Shown piece by piece: positions 6,799 through 14,648 of a DNA stretch of 64,000 bases. How positions within the stretch are numbered: the stretch's first letter is position 1; every line of letters starts with the position of its first letter. Source of the stretch: an uncultured Lachnospiraceae bacterium (lineage in GTDB: Bacteria > Bacillota > Clostridia > Lachnospirales > Lachnospiraceae). The stretch is from positions 1 to 64,000 of the forward strand of contig CAJUGD010000017.1 in the NCBI GenBank assembly GCA_910586205.1, in the 5' to 3' direction. The translations under genes and the position numbers were made by a program. The notes below the pieces were generated by a model. The model was not told the origin of the DNA. It worked only from the letters and a program-made list of their open reading frames with translations, and ran no database searches.

Positions 6799-8337
6799 AT
6801 GAAGTATACGGTGACAGGACATCAGATGAAGCAGATTGACAAAGATACGATTGAGAGGATCAAAATTCCTTCTGTGGTGCTTATGGAGCGGGCGGCTTTG
6901 GCAGTGGCAGAGGCGGCAGAGCTCTGTGCAGAAAGGAGGGGCGCTGCTGTGAGCGGCAGGGAAGGCAATTTTCAGACACGCGCTGGGAAAAGGGTTCGCA
7001 TCGGGGCAGTATGCGGCACCGGCAATAACGGTGCAGACGGGATTGCAGCGGGAAGGATTCTCTGGAACAGAGGATATGAGGTGACAATCTTTCTTGCAGG
7101 AGATCCGGAACATGGAACAGAGGAATACAGCCTGCAGAAGCAGATTGCAGACAGGCTGGGAATCGTCTCAAAGCCGGCTTCTGAGTTTAACATCAGGGAG
7201 TGGGATGTGGTATTGGACGCGCTTTTTGGAATCGGCCTTACGAGAAACCTTGAGGGAGAGTATAAAAGGCTGGCGGAGGAAATGTCGGCAGGGCGCGGGG
7301 CGGATGTGGTGGCTGTGGATATTCCTTCGGGGATTCATGCCGGCACCGGGGCTGTGATGGGAACAGCAGTGAGGGCAGATTTAACAGTTGCCTTTGGTTA
7401 TTGGAAATCAGGGCTTTTGCTGTATCCGGGAAAGGAATATGCCGGAGATGTAATGGTAAAGGATATCGGTTTTTCTGACTGCAGCCGAAAGAAGTCAGGG
7501 TGGGACGGGATGGTGCTGGAGCCAGAGGATCTGGCGGGTCTGCCGGCACGTCCGGCAGACAGCAATAAGGGAACCTTTGGAAGATTGCTTGTGATCGCAG
7601 GGTCAAAGGGAATGAGCGGGGCCGCATACTTAAGTGCATTGGCGGCTTATCGTATGGGAGCCGGGCTTGTAAAGATTTTGACAGCTCCGGAAAACAGAGT
7701 GATTCTACAGACGCTTCTTCCGGAAGCGATTGTGGATGAGCTGGAGTTCTCGGAAGATTTTCGGCGGAAGATCAAAGAAAATTGTGAGTGGGCTGATGCC
7801 ATAGTGGCGGGACCGGGACTAGGCCAGGGAGAGGATGCAGAAACTGTAACAGAGGCTGTGCTCAGCGCTGCACAGGTTCCGGTGGTACTGGATGCAGACG
7901 GGCTGAATGCCGTGTCGCGTAAAGGACAGTTAAAAGAGTATTTTGCGGAAAAGGTGATTGTGACGCCTCATATGGGGGAGATGGCCCGCCTGACCCAAAA
8001 GACGATCCAGGAGCTAAAGGCAGACCGGATACGGGCAGCAAAGGAATATGCTGCTGAGACGGGCGCTGTATGTGTGCTGAAGGATGCTTCTACTGTGATT
8101 GCAGACCCGGAAGGAAGGGTATATATGAATCCCAGCGGATGCAGCGCCATGGCAAAGGCAGGTTCCGGAGATGTGCTGGCCGGGGTGATCGGCGGTCTTT
8201 TGGTACAGAACATGACAAGAATGGATGCAGCGGCTTATGGAGCTTACATCCATGGCCTGGCAGGAGAGAGGGCGGCAGAGAAACTTGGAGAGCATGCCTT
8301 GCTGGCCAGGGAGATGACAGAGCAGCTTATTTTTTAA
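6799..8337 (+). CDS. nnr: Bifunctional NAD(P)H-hydrate epimerase / ADP-dependent dehydratase
   Basis: About 512 residues. The N-terminal YjeF_N epimerase domain (to about 215) has GTGNNGADGIAAGR and the metal site VVAVDIPSGI. The C-terminal dehydratase domain, ribokinase-like, has VLDADGLN and the nucleotide loop GSGDVLAGV near the end. Together they repair hydrated NADH/NADPH. An acidic/basic insertion lies near residues 38-54. GGGAGG (6785-6790) is 8 nt before ATG 6799; ATG 6793 is too close. It is followed by alr, the common neighbour in Firmicutes. Confidence 0.92.
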   Translation: MKYTVTGHQMKQIDKDTIERIKIPSVVLMERAALAVAEAAELCAERRGAAVSGREGNFQTRAGKRVRIGAVCGTGNNGADGIAAGRILWNRGYEVTIFLAGDPEHGTEEYSLQKQIADRLGIVSKPASEFNIREWDVVLDALFGIGLTRNLEGEYKRLAEEMSAGRGADVVAVDIPSGIHAGTGAVMGTAVRADLTVAFGYWKSGLLLYPGKEYAGDVMVKDIGFSDCSRKKSGWDGMVLEPEDLAGLPARPADSNKGTFGRLLVIAGSKGMSGAAYLSALAAYRMGAGLVKILTAPENRVILQTLLPEAIVDELEFSEDFRRKIKENCEWADAIVAGPGLGQGEDAETVTEAVLSAAQVPVVLDADGLNAVSRKGQLKEYFAEKVIVTPHMGEMARLTQKTIQELKADRIRAAKEYAAETGAVCVLKDASTVIADPEGRVYMNPSGCSAMAKAGSGDVLAGVIGGLLVQNMTRMDAAAYGAYIHGLAGERAAEKLGEHALLAREMTEQLIF

Positions 8338-8381
8338 CAGCAGGAAAACAGGAAGAAAGCCCGAATGGGAGGAGAATGGAA

Positions 8382-9572
8382 ATGAAACAATACACAAGGG
8401 TTTTTGCAGAGATTGATCTGGATGCAGTCTGCTTTAATATGGAAGCCATGAGAAAGAATCTGGTTCCGGGAACAAAGATGATTGGAGTGGTGAAGGCTGA
8501 CGGATACGGCCATGGAGCTGTTCCGGTGGCCCGGGCCATTGGGCCGTATGTTGAGGCGTATGCAGTGGCAGCGCCGGAGGAGGCGCTTTTGCTGCGCCGT
8601 CATGGAATCAAAAAGCCGGTGTTGATTCTGGGTCCGGTTCATAAAAGCTGGTATGAGGAGCTCATAAAGAATGAAATCCGCCCGGTCATTTTTACTATGG
8701 AACAGGCAGAAGCCTTGTCCAATCAGGCCGTAGAAATGGGAATGGCAGCAGATTTTCATATGGCAGTGGACACAGGAATGAGCCGGATTGGTATGGAGGC
8801 AGACGAGAAAGGTGTAAGGTTAGCGGCTGAGATCTGCAGTCTGCCGGGAATCCGGGCAGAAGGTCTGTTTACACATTTTGCCAGGGCAGATGAGACGGAT
8901 AAGACTTCTGCCAAAGAACAGCTTCAGCGTTATCTGTATTTTGCAGACATGTTGGAAAGGCAGGGAATCCGTATTCCGGTGAAACACTGTGCCAACAGCG
9001 CGGCTGTTCTTGATATGCCGGAGGCAGGTCTTGATATGGTGCGGGTCGGAATTTCAATCTATGGGATGTATCCGTCTGATCAGGTGGACAAGATGAAGAC
9101 AGAACTTCGCCCGGCTATGGCTGTGAAAAGTTTTGTTACCTATGTAAAAGAGGTGGAGCCAGGCCGGCAGGTCAGCTATGGAGGAACATTTACGGCAAAG
9201 GATTTCATGAAGATTGCTACCATTCCGGTAGGGTATGGGGACGGATATCCCAGAAACCTGTCCGGAAAGGGGTATGTACTGATTCAGGGACAGCGTGTGC
9301 CGATTTTAGGACGGGTCTGCATGGATCAGATGATGGCAGATGTGACTGGAATTGACCAGGTAAAGACCGATACAGAAGTGACTTTGATTGGCGCCGACGG
9401 CACGGAGAGGATCCAGGTAGAGGATTTGGCAGAGTGGGGAGGCGGATTCCATTATGAGATTGTCTGCACCATAGGAAAGCGGGTTCCAAGGGTGTACCGG
9501 CAGCATGGAGAGATTGTGGGAACCAAGGATTATTTTGAGGATAAGTATATAGGCTTTGAGGATAAGGTGTGA
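8382..9572 (+). CDS. alr: Alanine racemase
   Basis: 396 residues, normal length. The PLP lysine lies in VVKADGYGHGA, and the second catalytic residue (Tyr) is in QVSYGGTFTA. It interconverts L- and D-alanine for peptidoglycan. ATG 8382 has GGGAGGA 8 nt upstream; the open frame extends back to 8070, but that part overlaps nnr and is not coding here. It lies 44 bp after nnr, likely in the same transcript. Confidence 0.95.
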   Translation: MKQYTRVFAEIDLDAVCFNMEAMRKNLVPGTKMIGVVKADGYGHGAVPVARAIGPYVEAYAVAAPEEALLLRRHGIKKPVLILGPVHKSWYEELIKNEIRPVIFTMEQAEALSNQAVEMGMAADFHMAVDTGMSRIGMEADEKGVRLAAEICSLPGIRAEGLFTHFARADETDKTSAKEQLQRYLYFADMLERQGIRIPVKHCANSAAVLDMPEAGLDMVRVGISIYGMYPSDQVDKMKTELRPAMAVKSFVTYVKEVEPGRQVSYGGTFTAKDFMKIATIPVGYGDGYPRNLSGKGYVLIQGQRVPILGRVCMDQMMADVTGIDQVKTDTEVTLIGADGTERIQVEDLAEWGGGFHYEIVCTIGKRVPRVYRQHGEIVGTKDYFEDKYIGFEDKV

Positions 9573-9763
9573 AAAGAGTAACACGGACATAGAAAAATCT
9601 GCGGAAAAAGGCAATGGCAGGACTGCTGCCTCCGTCATAAATTAACAGTAGCGGGTATATACCGGGAAAAACGGGGAATACTGGAATTGACAGTAAGTTT
9701 CATGTTGTGCGGAAAGCGGGGTTTTCGGGACATGGAAATATATTTGACGGAGAGTGAGCATTT

Positions 9764-10111
9764 GTGATTATTAAACGCGGAGATATTTACTATGCAGATT
9801 TAAGGCCAGTGGTAGGATCGGAACAGGGCGGCGTCCGTCCGGTGCTGATTATTCAAAACGATGTGGGAAATAAACATAGTCCTACAGTGATTTGTGCTGC
9901 CATTACATCCAAGATGAATAAGGCGAAGCTGCCTACCCATGTGGAGCTGGATACCAGAAAATGTGATATGATTAAGGATTCCGTGATTTTGCTTGAACAG
10001 CTTCGGACCATTGACAAACAGAGGCTGAAGGAGAAGATCTGCCATATTGACGAGGAGCTTTTACAGCGGGTGAACTATGCCTTAAGAGTCAGCCTGGAGC
10101 TGGTTACATAA
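9764..10111 (+). CDS. mazF: MazF/PemK-family endoribonuclease toxin
   Basis: 115 residues, the usual size. The N-terminus IKRGDIYYADL, then GSEQGGVRPVLIIQND and TVICAAITSK, are the hallmark strands of MazF/NdoA. It would cut mRNA at a short sequence. The start is GTG 9764 with GGAGA upstream. In Bacillus the gene order is alr, antitoxin (ndoAI), toxin. Here the 191 bp between alr and this gene shows no ribbon-helix-helix antitoxin frame on either strand, so the toxin appears to stand alone. Confidence 0.88.
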   Translation: MIIKRGDIYYADLRPVVGSEQGGVRPVLIIQNDVGNKHSPTVICAAITSKMNKAKLPTHVELDTRKCDMIKDSVILLEQLRTIDKQRLKEKICHIDEELLQRVNYALRVSLELVT

Positions 10112-10169
10112 AATGATGTGTAGTTACGGCTTTCAGGCAGATTACTTTCAGGCAGATCTTCGGTATTGA

Positions 10170-10198
10170 TTGACGAAATACGGGAAATCAGGTACAAT
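10170..10198 (+). promoter_or_regulatory. Promoter of the CorC-like gene
   Basis: TTGACG (10170-10175), 17-bp spacer, TACAAT (10193-10198). It lies 47 bp before the ATG. Confidence 0.65.
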
Positions 10199-10244
10199 GG
10201 TTTGGATACAATGGGGCGCAGGATAAAGGAGCATTTATAAAGAC

Positions 10245-11183
10245 ATGGAAGATGGCTATTGGCACTTGTGGATTTTTGGGGGAGTATTTATTTGCCTGGG
10301 TATTGCAGGGTGGTTTGTATTTCGATATTGGAAGTCAAAAAAGGATAATGTGACGGAAGACGATATTATGACCATGGTGGATGAGGGGCATGAGCAGGGG
10401 GTTTTAGAGACCAGGGAAGCCAGGATGATTCGCAATATTTTTGAGCTGGATGAGAAGCAGGCCGGGAATGTGATGACGCACAGAAAGCATATTACCGCGC
10501 TGCCTGGTTCCATGCTCCTGAAGGATGCAGCCCGGTTTGTGCTGCGGGAGGGAAATAATACCCGTTATCCGGTATACGGCGAGGATTTGGATGATATTAT
10601 CGGGACAATACATATGCGGGATGTGCTGGTTCATGCGGAGAGTGACAGGGAGGCAGCGATGGAGCTTTCTAAGGTTCCGGGAGTGCTGCGGGAGGCTCAT
10701 TTTATTCCGGAGACCAGAAAGCTGGATTCTCTGTTTCGGGAGATGCAGTCTCAGAAAACACACATGGAAATCGTGATTGATGAGTATGGACAGACTGCCG
10801 GACTGGTGACAATGGAAGACATTTTGGAGGAGATCGTAGGCAATATTCTGGATGAATATGATGTGGAGGAGAAGTTTATTGTCAGCCAGGAGAACGGTGA
10901 GCTGGTAATGAGCGGCATGACGCCTCTTTCTCAAGTCCAGGAAGCGTTAGATATTGCTTTTCCTGAGGAAGATTTGGATAATTATGATACGATCAACGGG
11001 CTTTTGATCTCCCGCCTGGATCGGATTCCCCGGGAAGAAGAAATGCCGGAGGTGATTTATCAGGGAGTCCGCTTCTCTGTGATTAAGGTGGAAAATAAGA
11101 TGATTCACACGGTTCGGGCAGAACGCATGGAGGAGGAAAGCGGCAGAGAGGATGATACAGACCGGAAGGAAATATTAGAATAA
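10245..11183 (+). CDS. CBS-pair protein of the CorC/HlyC type with a single membrane helix
   Basis: 312 residues. Residues about 7-27 form one hydrophobic helix. Two CBS motifs follow (VMTHRKHITALPG, then TRYPVYGEDLDDIIGTIH, later DEYGQTAGLVTMEDILEEIVG). A CorC_HlyC domain lies near the C-terminus (DTINGLLISRLDRIPREE). Full-length relatives carry an N-terminal CNNM/DUF21 transport domain of three to four helices, which is missing here, so this is the short CorC-like form, perhaps a regulator of magnesium/cobalt flux. The last 15 residues are highly charged. Confidence 0.82.
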   Translation: MEDGYWHLWIFGGVFICLGIAGWFVFRYWKSKKDNVTEDDIMTMVDEGHEQGVLETREARMIRNIFELDEKQAGNVMTHRKHITALPGSMLLKDAARFVLREGNNTRYPVYGEDLDDIIGTIHMRDVLVHAESDREAAMELSKVPGVLREAHFIPETRKLDSLFREMQSQKTHMEIVIDEYGQTAGLVTMEDILEEIVGNILDEYDVEEKFIVSQENGELVMSGMTPLSQVQEALDIAFPEEDLDNYDTINGLLISRLDRIPREEEMPEVIYQGVRFSVIKVENKMIHTVRAERMEEESGREDDTDRKEILE

Positions 11184-11189
11184 AGGGAA

Positions 11190-11222
11190 AAGGACGCCTG
11201 ACGGGGCGTTTCTTTTTCTCTT
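11190..11222 (+). terminator. Terminator after the CorC-like gene
   Basis: ACGCC, a TGACG loop and GGGCGT form a short stem directly followed by TTTCTTTTTCTCTTTT. Confidence 0.65.
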
Positions 11223-11263
11223 TTCGCCTGTTTTTACTAAACATTGAAGAAAAGAGGAAATGT

Positions 11264-12649
11264 ATGCTTACAGTGTTCTCGGATACAAAGGAAATGATGC
11301 GGGATCGGATTTTTCTGAGGAAGGCGGTTTTGATTGCGCTGCCGGTGGCTCTGCAGGGAATGCTGAACACGGTTGTCAATCTGGTGGATACCATGATGAT
11401 CGGGCGTTTGGGAGAGACTGCCATCGCGGCAGTGGGACTTGCCAATAAGGTGTTTTTTGTGTTTGCTCTGCTGGTATTTGGAGTGGTCAGCGGTTCAGGG
11501 GTATTGGCGGCTCAGTATTGGGGAAATCAGGATGTAAAGAGCATCAGGAAGGTGACTGGCCTGGCTCTTTTGATTGCCCTTACCGGCTCTCTTTTGTTTG
11601 TAGTGCCCAGTGTCTTTTGTCCTGAACTGGTGATGAGGATCTTTACAGACAGTGAGAAAGCCATACAGACAGGGGCCGCTTATCTGGCAGTGGCAGCTCT
11701 TTCCTATCCTTTTACGGCTGTGACCAATACGTATGTGGCAATGCAGAGGGCAGCAGGAAGGGTGAAGGCGCCGGTGGCAATCAGCCTGATGGCCATTGTG
11801 ATCAACATTGTGCTGAACTATGTTTTGATTTTCGGGCATTTCGGTGCGCCGAGACTGGGAGTGAAGGGAGCTGCCATTGCCACTTTGACTGCCCGGATCA
11901 CAGAGTCCGTGGCAATCCTGACGGTGGTCTATGTCACCAGATCGCCCATTGCAGGAAAGCTTCGGGAAATGTTTGGCTACAGCAGGGCTTTTATCCGTCA
12001 GTTTGCGGCCACAGCCACCCCGGTAATTGCAAACGAGTTTATATGGGGACTTGGCACCACCATGTACTCCCTTGCCTATGGGAGAATGGGGGACAACGCA
12101 GTGGCTGCCATTACCATTGCCACCACCATCCAGGATATTGTGGTGGTGCTGTTTCAGGGATTAAGCGCTGCCACGGCAGTGATTTTAGGCAATGAGATGG
12201 GAGCAGGGAAATTAAAACAGGCAGAAAAGTATGCCAAGAATTTCTTTATCCTGCAGTTTTTCGTTACCTTGGCCGCTATGGGTCTGTGCTATGGAATCCG
12301 GTGGAATATTATCAGCATGTACAGCATTTCTCCTGAGGTGGCTCAGGCCGTAAACAAGTGCCTGATAGTGTTTATCCTGTTTATGCCGTTTAAGATGTTT
12401 AATTATGTGAATGTGGTGGGGGTGCTGCGAAGCGGCGGGGATACCAGAATGTGCCTGATTCTGGATACCAGCGGCGTATGGCTGATCGGGGTGCCTATGG
12501 CATTTTTTGGAGGGCTGTATCTGAAACAGACCATATGGATCGTCTATGCCATGGTAATGGCAGAGGAGGTTTATAAGTCAGTATTCGGGTATATTCGATA
12601 CCGGCAGAAAAAGTGGCTTCGGAATCTGGCAGTGGAGTTAAAGGGATGA
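11264..12649 (+). CDS. MATE-family multidrug/toxin efflux pump
   Basis: 461 residues with about twelve hydrophobic segments in two repeats. Motifs are PVALQGMLNTVVNLVDTMMIGRLG in the first helices and the matching second-half segment near AVILGNEMGAG. It exports organic cations or similar compounds in exchange for Na+ or H+. ATG 11264 has GAGGAAA upstream. Its stop codon overlaps the jetA start by 4 nt (ATGA at 12646-12649), so it is translationally coupled to the condensin genes, an unusual partner. Confidence 0.9.
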   Translation: MLTVFSDTKEMMRDRIFLRKAVLIALPVALQGMLNTVVNLVDTMMIGRLGETAIAAVGLANKVFFVFALLVFGVVSGSGVLAAQYWGNQDVKSIRKVTGLALLIALTGSLLFVVPSVFCPELVMRIFTDSEKAIQTGAAYLAVAALSYPFTAVTNTYVAMQRAAGRVKAPVAISLMAIVINIVLNYVLIFGHFGAPRLGVKGAAIATLTARITESVAILTVVYVTRSPIAGKLREMFGYSRAFIRQFAATATPVIANEFIWGLGTTMYSLAYGRMGDNAVAAITIATTIQDIVVVLFQGLSAATAVILGNEMGAGKLKQAEKYAKNFFILQFFVTLAAMGLCYGIRWNIISMYSISPEVAQAVNKCLIVFILFMPFKMFNYVNVVGVLRSGGDTRMCLILDTSGVWLIGVPMAFFGGLYLKQTIWIVYAMVMAEEVYKSVFGYIRYRQKKWLRNLAVELKG

Positions 12650-14034
12650 AAACAGAACATTTTTTGGAAATACCGGATTCATTCTGGAGCCTGTTTCGAT
12701 CAAAGAACAGGCAGATTTATATTGAGGCGCTTCTGCAGATCAATGAAGAATATCAGTACAGCAATTATTATCTGAGCCGGGAGATCTGTGTGAGGGCGCT
12801 GGGGGATTGTTTTGCCAAAAGAAAGGTGACTTTAGAGCAGGAGGATACAGAGGATGACTTTGATCTTTTAGAGCCTCTGGCTTTTCGGATTGTCAACTGG
12901 CTTTTAAGAACCGGGTGGCTTCGGAAGGTGGAGGACTACAGCGCCATGACGGTGAACATTGTTATTCCGGACTATGCAGCAGTGTTTGTAGATGCATTTG
13001 GGTATCTGGCAGGTGAGGGGGAGGATGAGACCCAGGTCTATATCCAGAATGTGTATGGGATTTTGTTTGCCTTTAAAAATGATCCCCGCTCTAATATTTC
13101 TCTGTTAAAGGCAGCTCTTGTAAATACCCGGAGGCTGAATAAGACTTTACAGGACATGCTTCACAATATGGATCGGTTTTTTTCCGGACTTTTGGAGCAG
13201 AAAGAGTATGGGGATCTTTTGCAGGAGCATTTAGACGGATATGTGGAGGAGATTGTACGAAAAAAGTATCATATTCTGAAAACATCGGACAATTTTTACC
13301 TGTATAAGACAGATATTAAGAGATGGCTAAAGGAGATGGGGGAGGATCTTCCATGGCTTAAGCAGGTGTGCCAACGGAATCTAAAGCTTCGGGGAATAGA
13401 GGTGCAGGTGGAAGACCTGACCGAGCAGATTGATTTGATCGGCAGGGGATTTGATGACATTGAACACCGAATCATCAATATGGACAAAGAGCATACACGG
13501 TATATCCGTGCGACTGTGACCCGGCTTCACTATCTTCTCAACCGGGAGGACAACATGAAAGGGCTGGTGATCCGGCTCTTAAACCATCTTTCGGAGACAG
13601 AGGGCAAGGAGGAGCTGGAGCGGGAGACAGAGCGGATCAGCCATGTGATGAATCTGTCTCAGACAGCCCTTCTCTCACAAGGTTCCTTGTATAAAAAGAG
13701 AAAGCCAAAACAGGATTTTATGGAGAGCCTGACAGCGGAGGAAGATACCAGGGAGCTTTCCGGAGAGGAGATTCTGCGTCTTAATAAGATTCAGAACCGG
13801 TACAGCCGCAGGGAAGTGGAAAGCTTTATTCTGGGAAGGATGAAGGACGGAAAGCTGGAGGTGACAAAGGATACGGTCTGCTCAGAGGAGGATTTTGAAA
13901 AGCTGGTGCTGGCTTATGACAGCTCTGCCAGAAAGGACAGCCCCTTTCGGGTTAGGGAGAATGAGGAGGGAGAAATGGTGGATAACGGACGATTCCGGTA
14001 TCCTAAGTTGGTGTTTGAGAGGAAAAATCTATGA
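12646..14034 (+). CDS. jetA: Wadjet JetA / MksF-like subunit
   Basis: 462 residues. The N-terminus (FLEIPDSFWSLFRSKNRQIYIEALL) and a long helical body match what I recall for the kleisin-like JetA of type II Wadjet (DUF5716 family). Winged-helix-like ends and a central coiled coil around 280-330 fit a kleisin bridging the SMC heads. In Wadjet the JetABC complex is a DNA-translocating SMC machine that spots small circular DNA. It overlaps jetB by 4 nt. The family assignment rests on length, pattern and the neighbours rather than a catalytic motif. Confidence 0.8.
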   Translation: MKTEHFLEIPDSFWSLFRSKNRQIYIEALLQINEEYQYSNYYLSREICVRALGDCFAKRKVTLEQEDTEDDFDLLEPLAFRIVNWLLRTGWLRKVEDYSAMTVNIVIPDYAAVFVDAFGYLAGEGEDETQVYIQNVYGILFAFKNDPRSNISLLKAALVNTRRLNKTLQDMLHNMDRFFSGLLEQKEYGDLLQEHLDGYVEEIVRKKYHILKTSDNFYLYKTDIKRWLKEMGEDLPWLKQVCQRNLKLRGIEVQVEDLTEQIDLIGRGFDDIEHRIINMDKEHTRYIRATVTRLHYLLNREDNMKGLVIRLLNHLSETEGKEELERETERISHVMNLSQTALLSQGSLYKKRKPKQDFMESLTAEEDTRELSGEEILRLNKIQNRYSRREVESFILGRMKDGKLEVTKDTVCSEEDFEKLVLAYDSSARKDSPFRVRENEEGEMVDNGRFRYPKLVFERKNL

Positions 14035-14648
14035 TTGATTATTATGAGGAGCTGGGGGCTGAGGAGCAGAGGAAGGTGACGGATGCCATCCGAAAGCTAT
14101 ACCGGCAGACCTTTTTGTTAGAAAGGCGGTATGATCGGAAGACAGGACGATATCAGGTCAATGGAGATTATTATCCCTGCAGTAAGCATCTGGAGTTTGT
14201 CCGGGCATATTTTGCCATTATGGATATTCAGGTGGTGGAGAACAGCCAGATGGGGGTGATCTACATACAGGGGGAGCAGGTGATGGGAGAAAAGTTATCC
14301 AGGTTAGCTACTTTTTATATTCTTGCCCTGAAGCTGATTTATGACGAGCAGATGTCAGCGGTCTCCACTTCCGTCAATGCCGTCACCTCTTTGGGGGAGA
14401 TTCATGAGAAGCTAGGAACCTACCGTCTGCTTTTGAAGCAGCCGTCTGTCACAGAGATCCGAAGAACCCTTGCTTTGCTTAAGCGGTATCAGCTTATTGA
14501 ACCGTTAGACGTGTTGGAAGAGATGGACGGGCAGAGCCGTCTGGTCATTTATCCCACAATCAACGTGGTGCTGATGGGGGAGGATGTGCGTGCCTTAATC
14601 AATACTTATGGGGAGGAGGCAGAGGAAGATGACCAATCAGAGCTTTGA
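14031..14648 (+). CDS. jetB: Wadjet JetB / MksE-like subunit (DUF4194)
   Basis: 205 residues, between jetA and jetC, the expected place and size. The region from about 15 to 190 looks like the tandem winged-helix KITE fold of DUF4194 proteins (RKLYRQTFLLERRYDR, then CSKHLEFVRAYFA). KITE subunits sit on the kleisin and help load the SMC ring. Overlaps are 4 nt with jetA and 20 nt with jetC. Confidence 0.82.
   Translation: MIDYYEELGAEEQRKVTDAIRKLYRQTFLLERRYDRKTGRYQVNGDYYPCSKHLEFVRAYFAIMDIQVVENSQMGVIYIQGEQVMGEKLSRLATFYILALKLIYDEQMSAVSTSVNAVTSLGEIHEKLGTYRLLLKQPSVTEIRRTLALLKRYQLIEPLDVLEEMDGQSRLVIYPTINVVLMGEDVRALINTYGEEAEEDDQSEL

Noticed and set aside
10131..10160. Repeated TTTCAGGCAGAT after mazF
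   Set aside because: Two short copies only, no larger array and no link to a known element.
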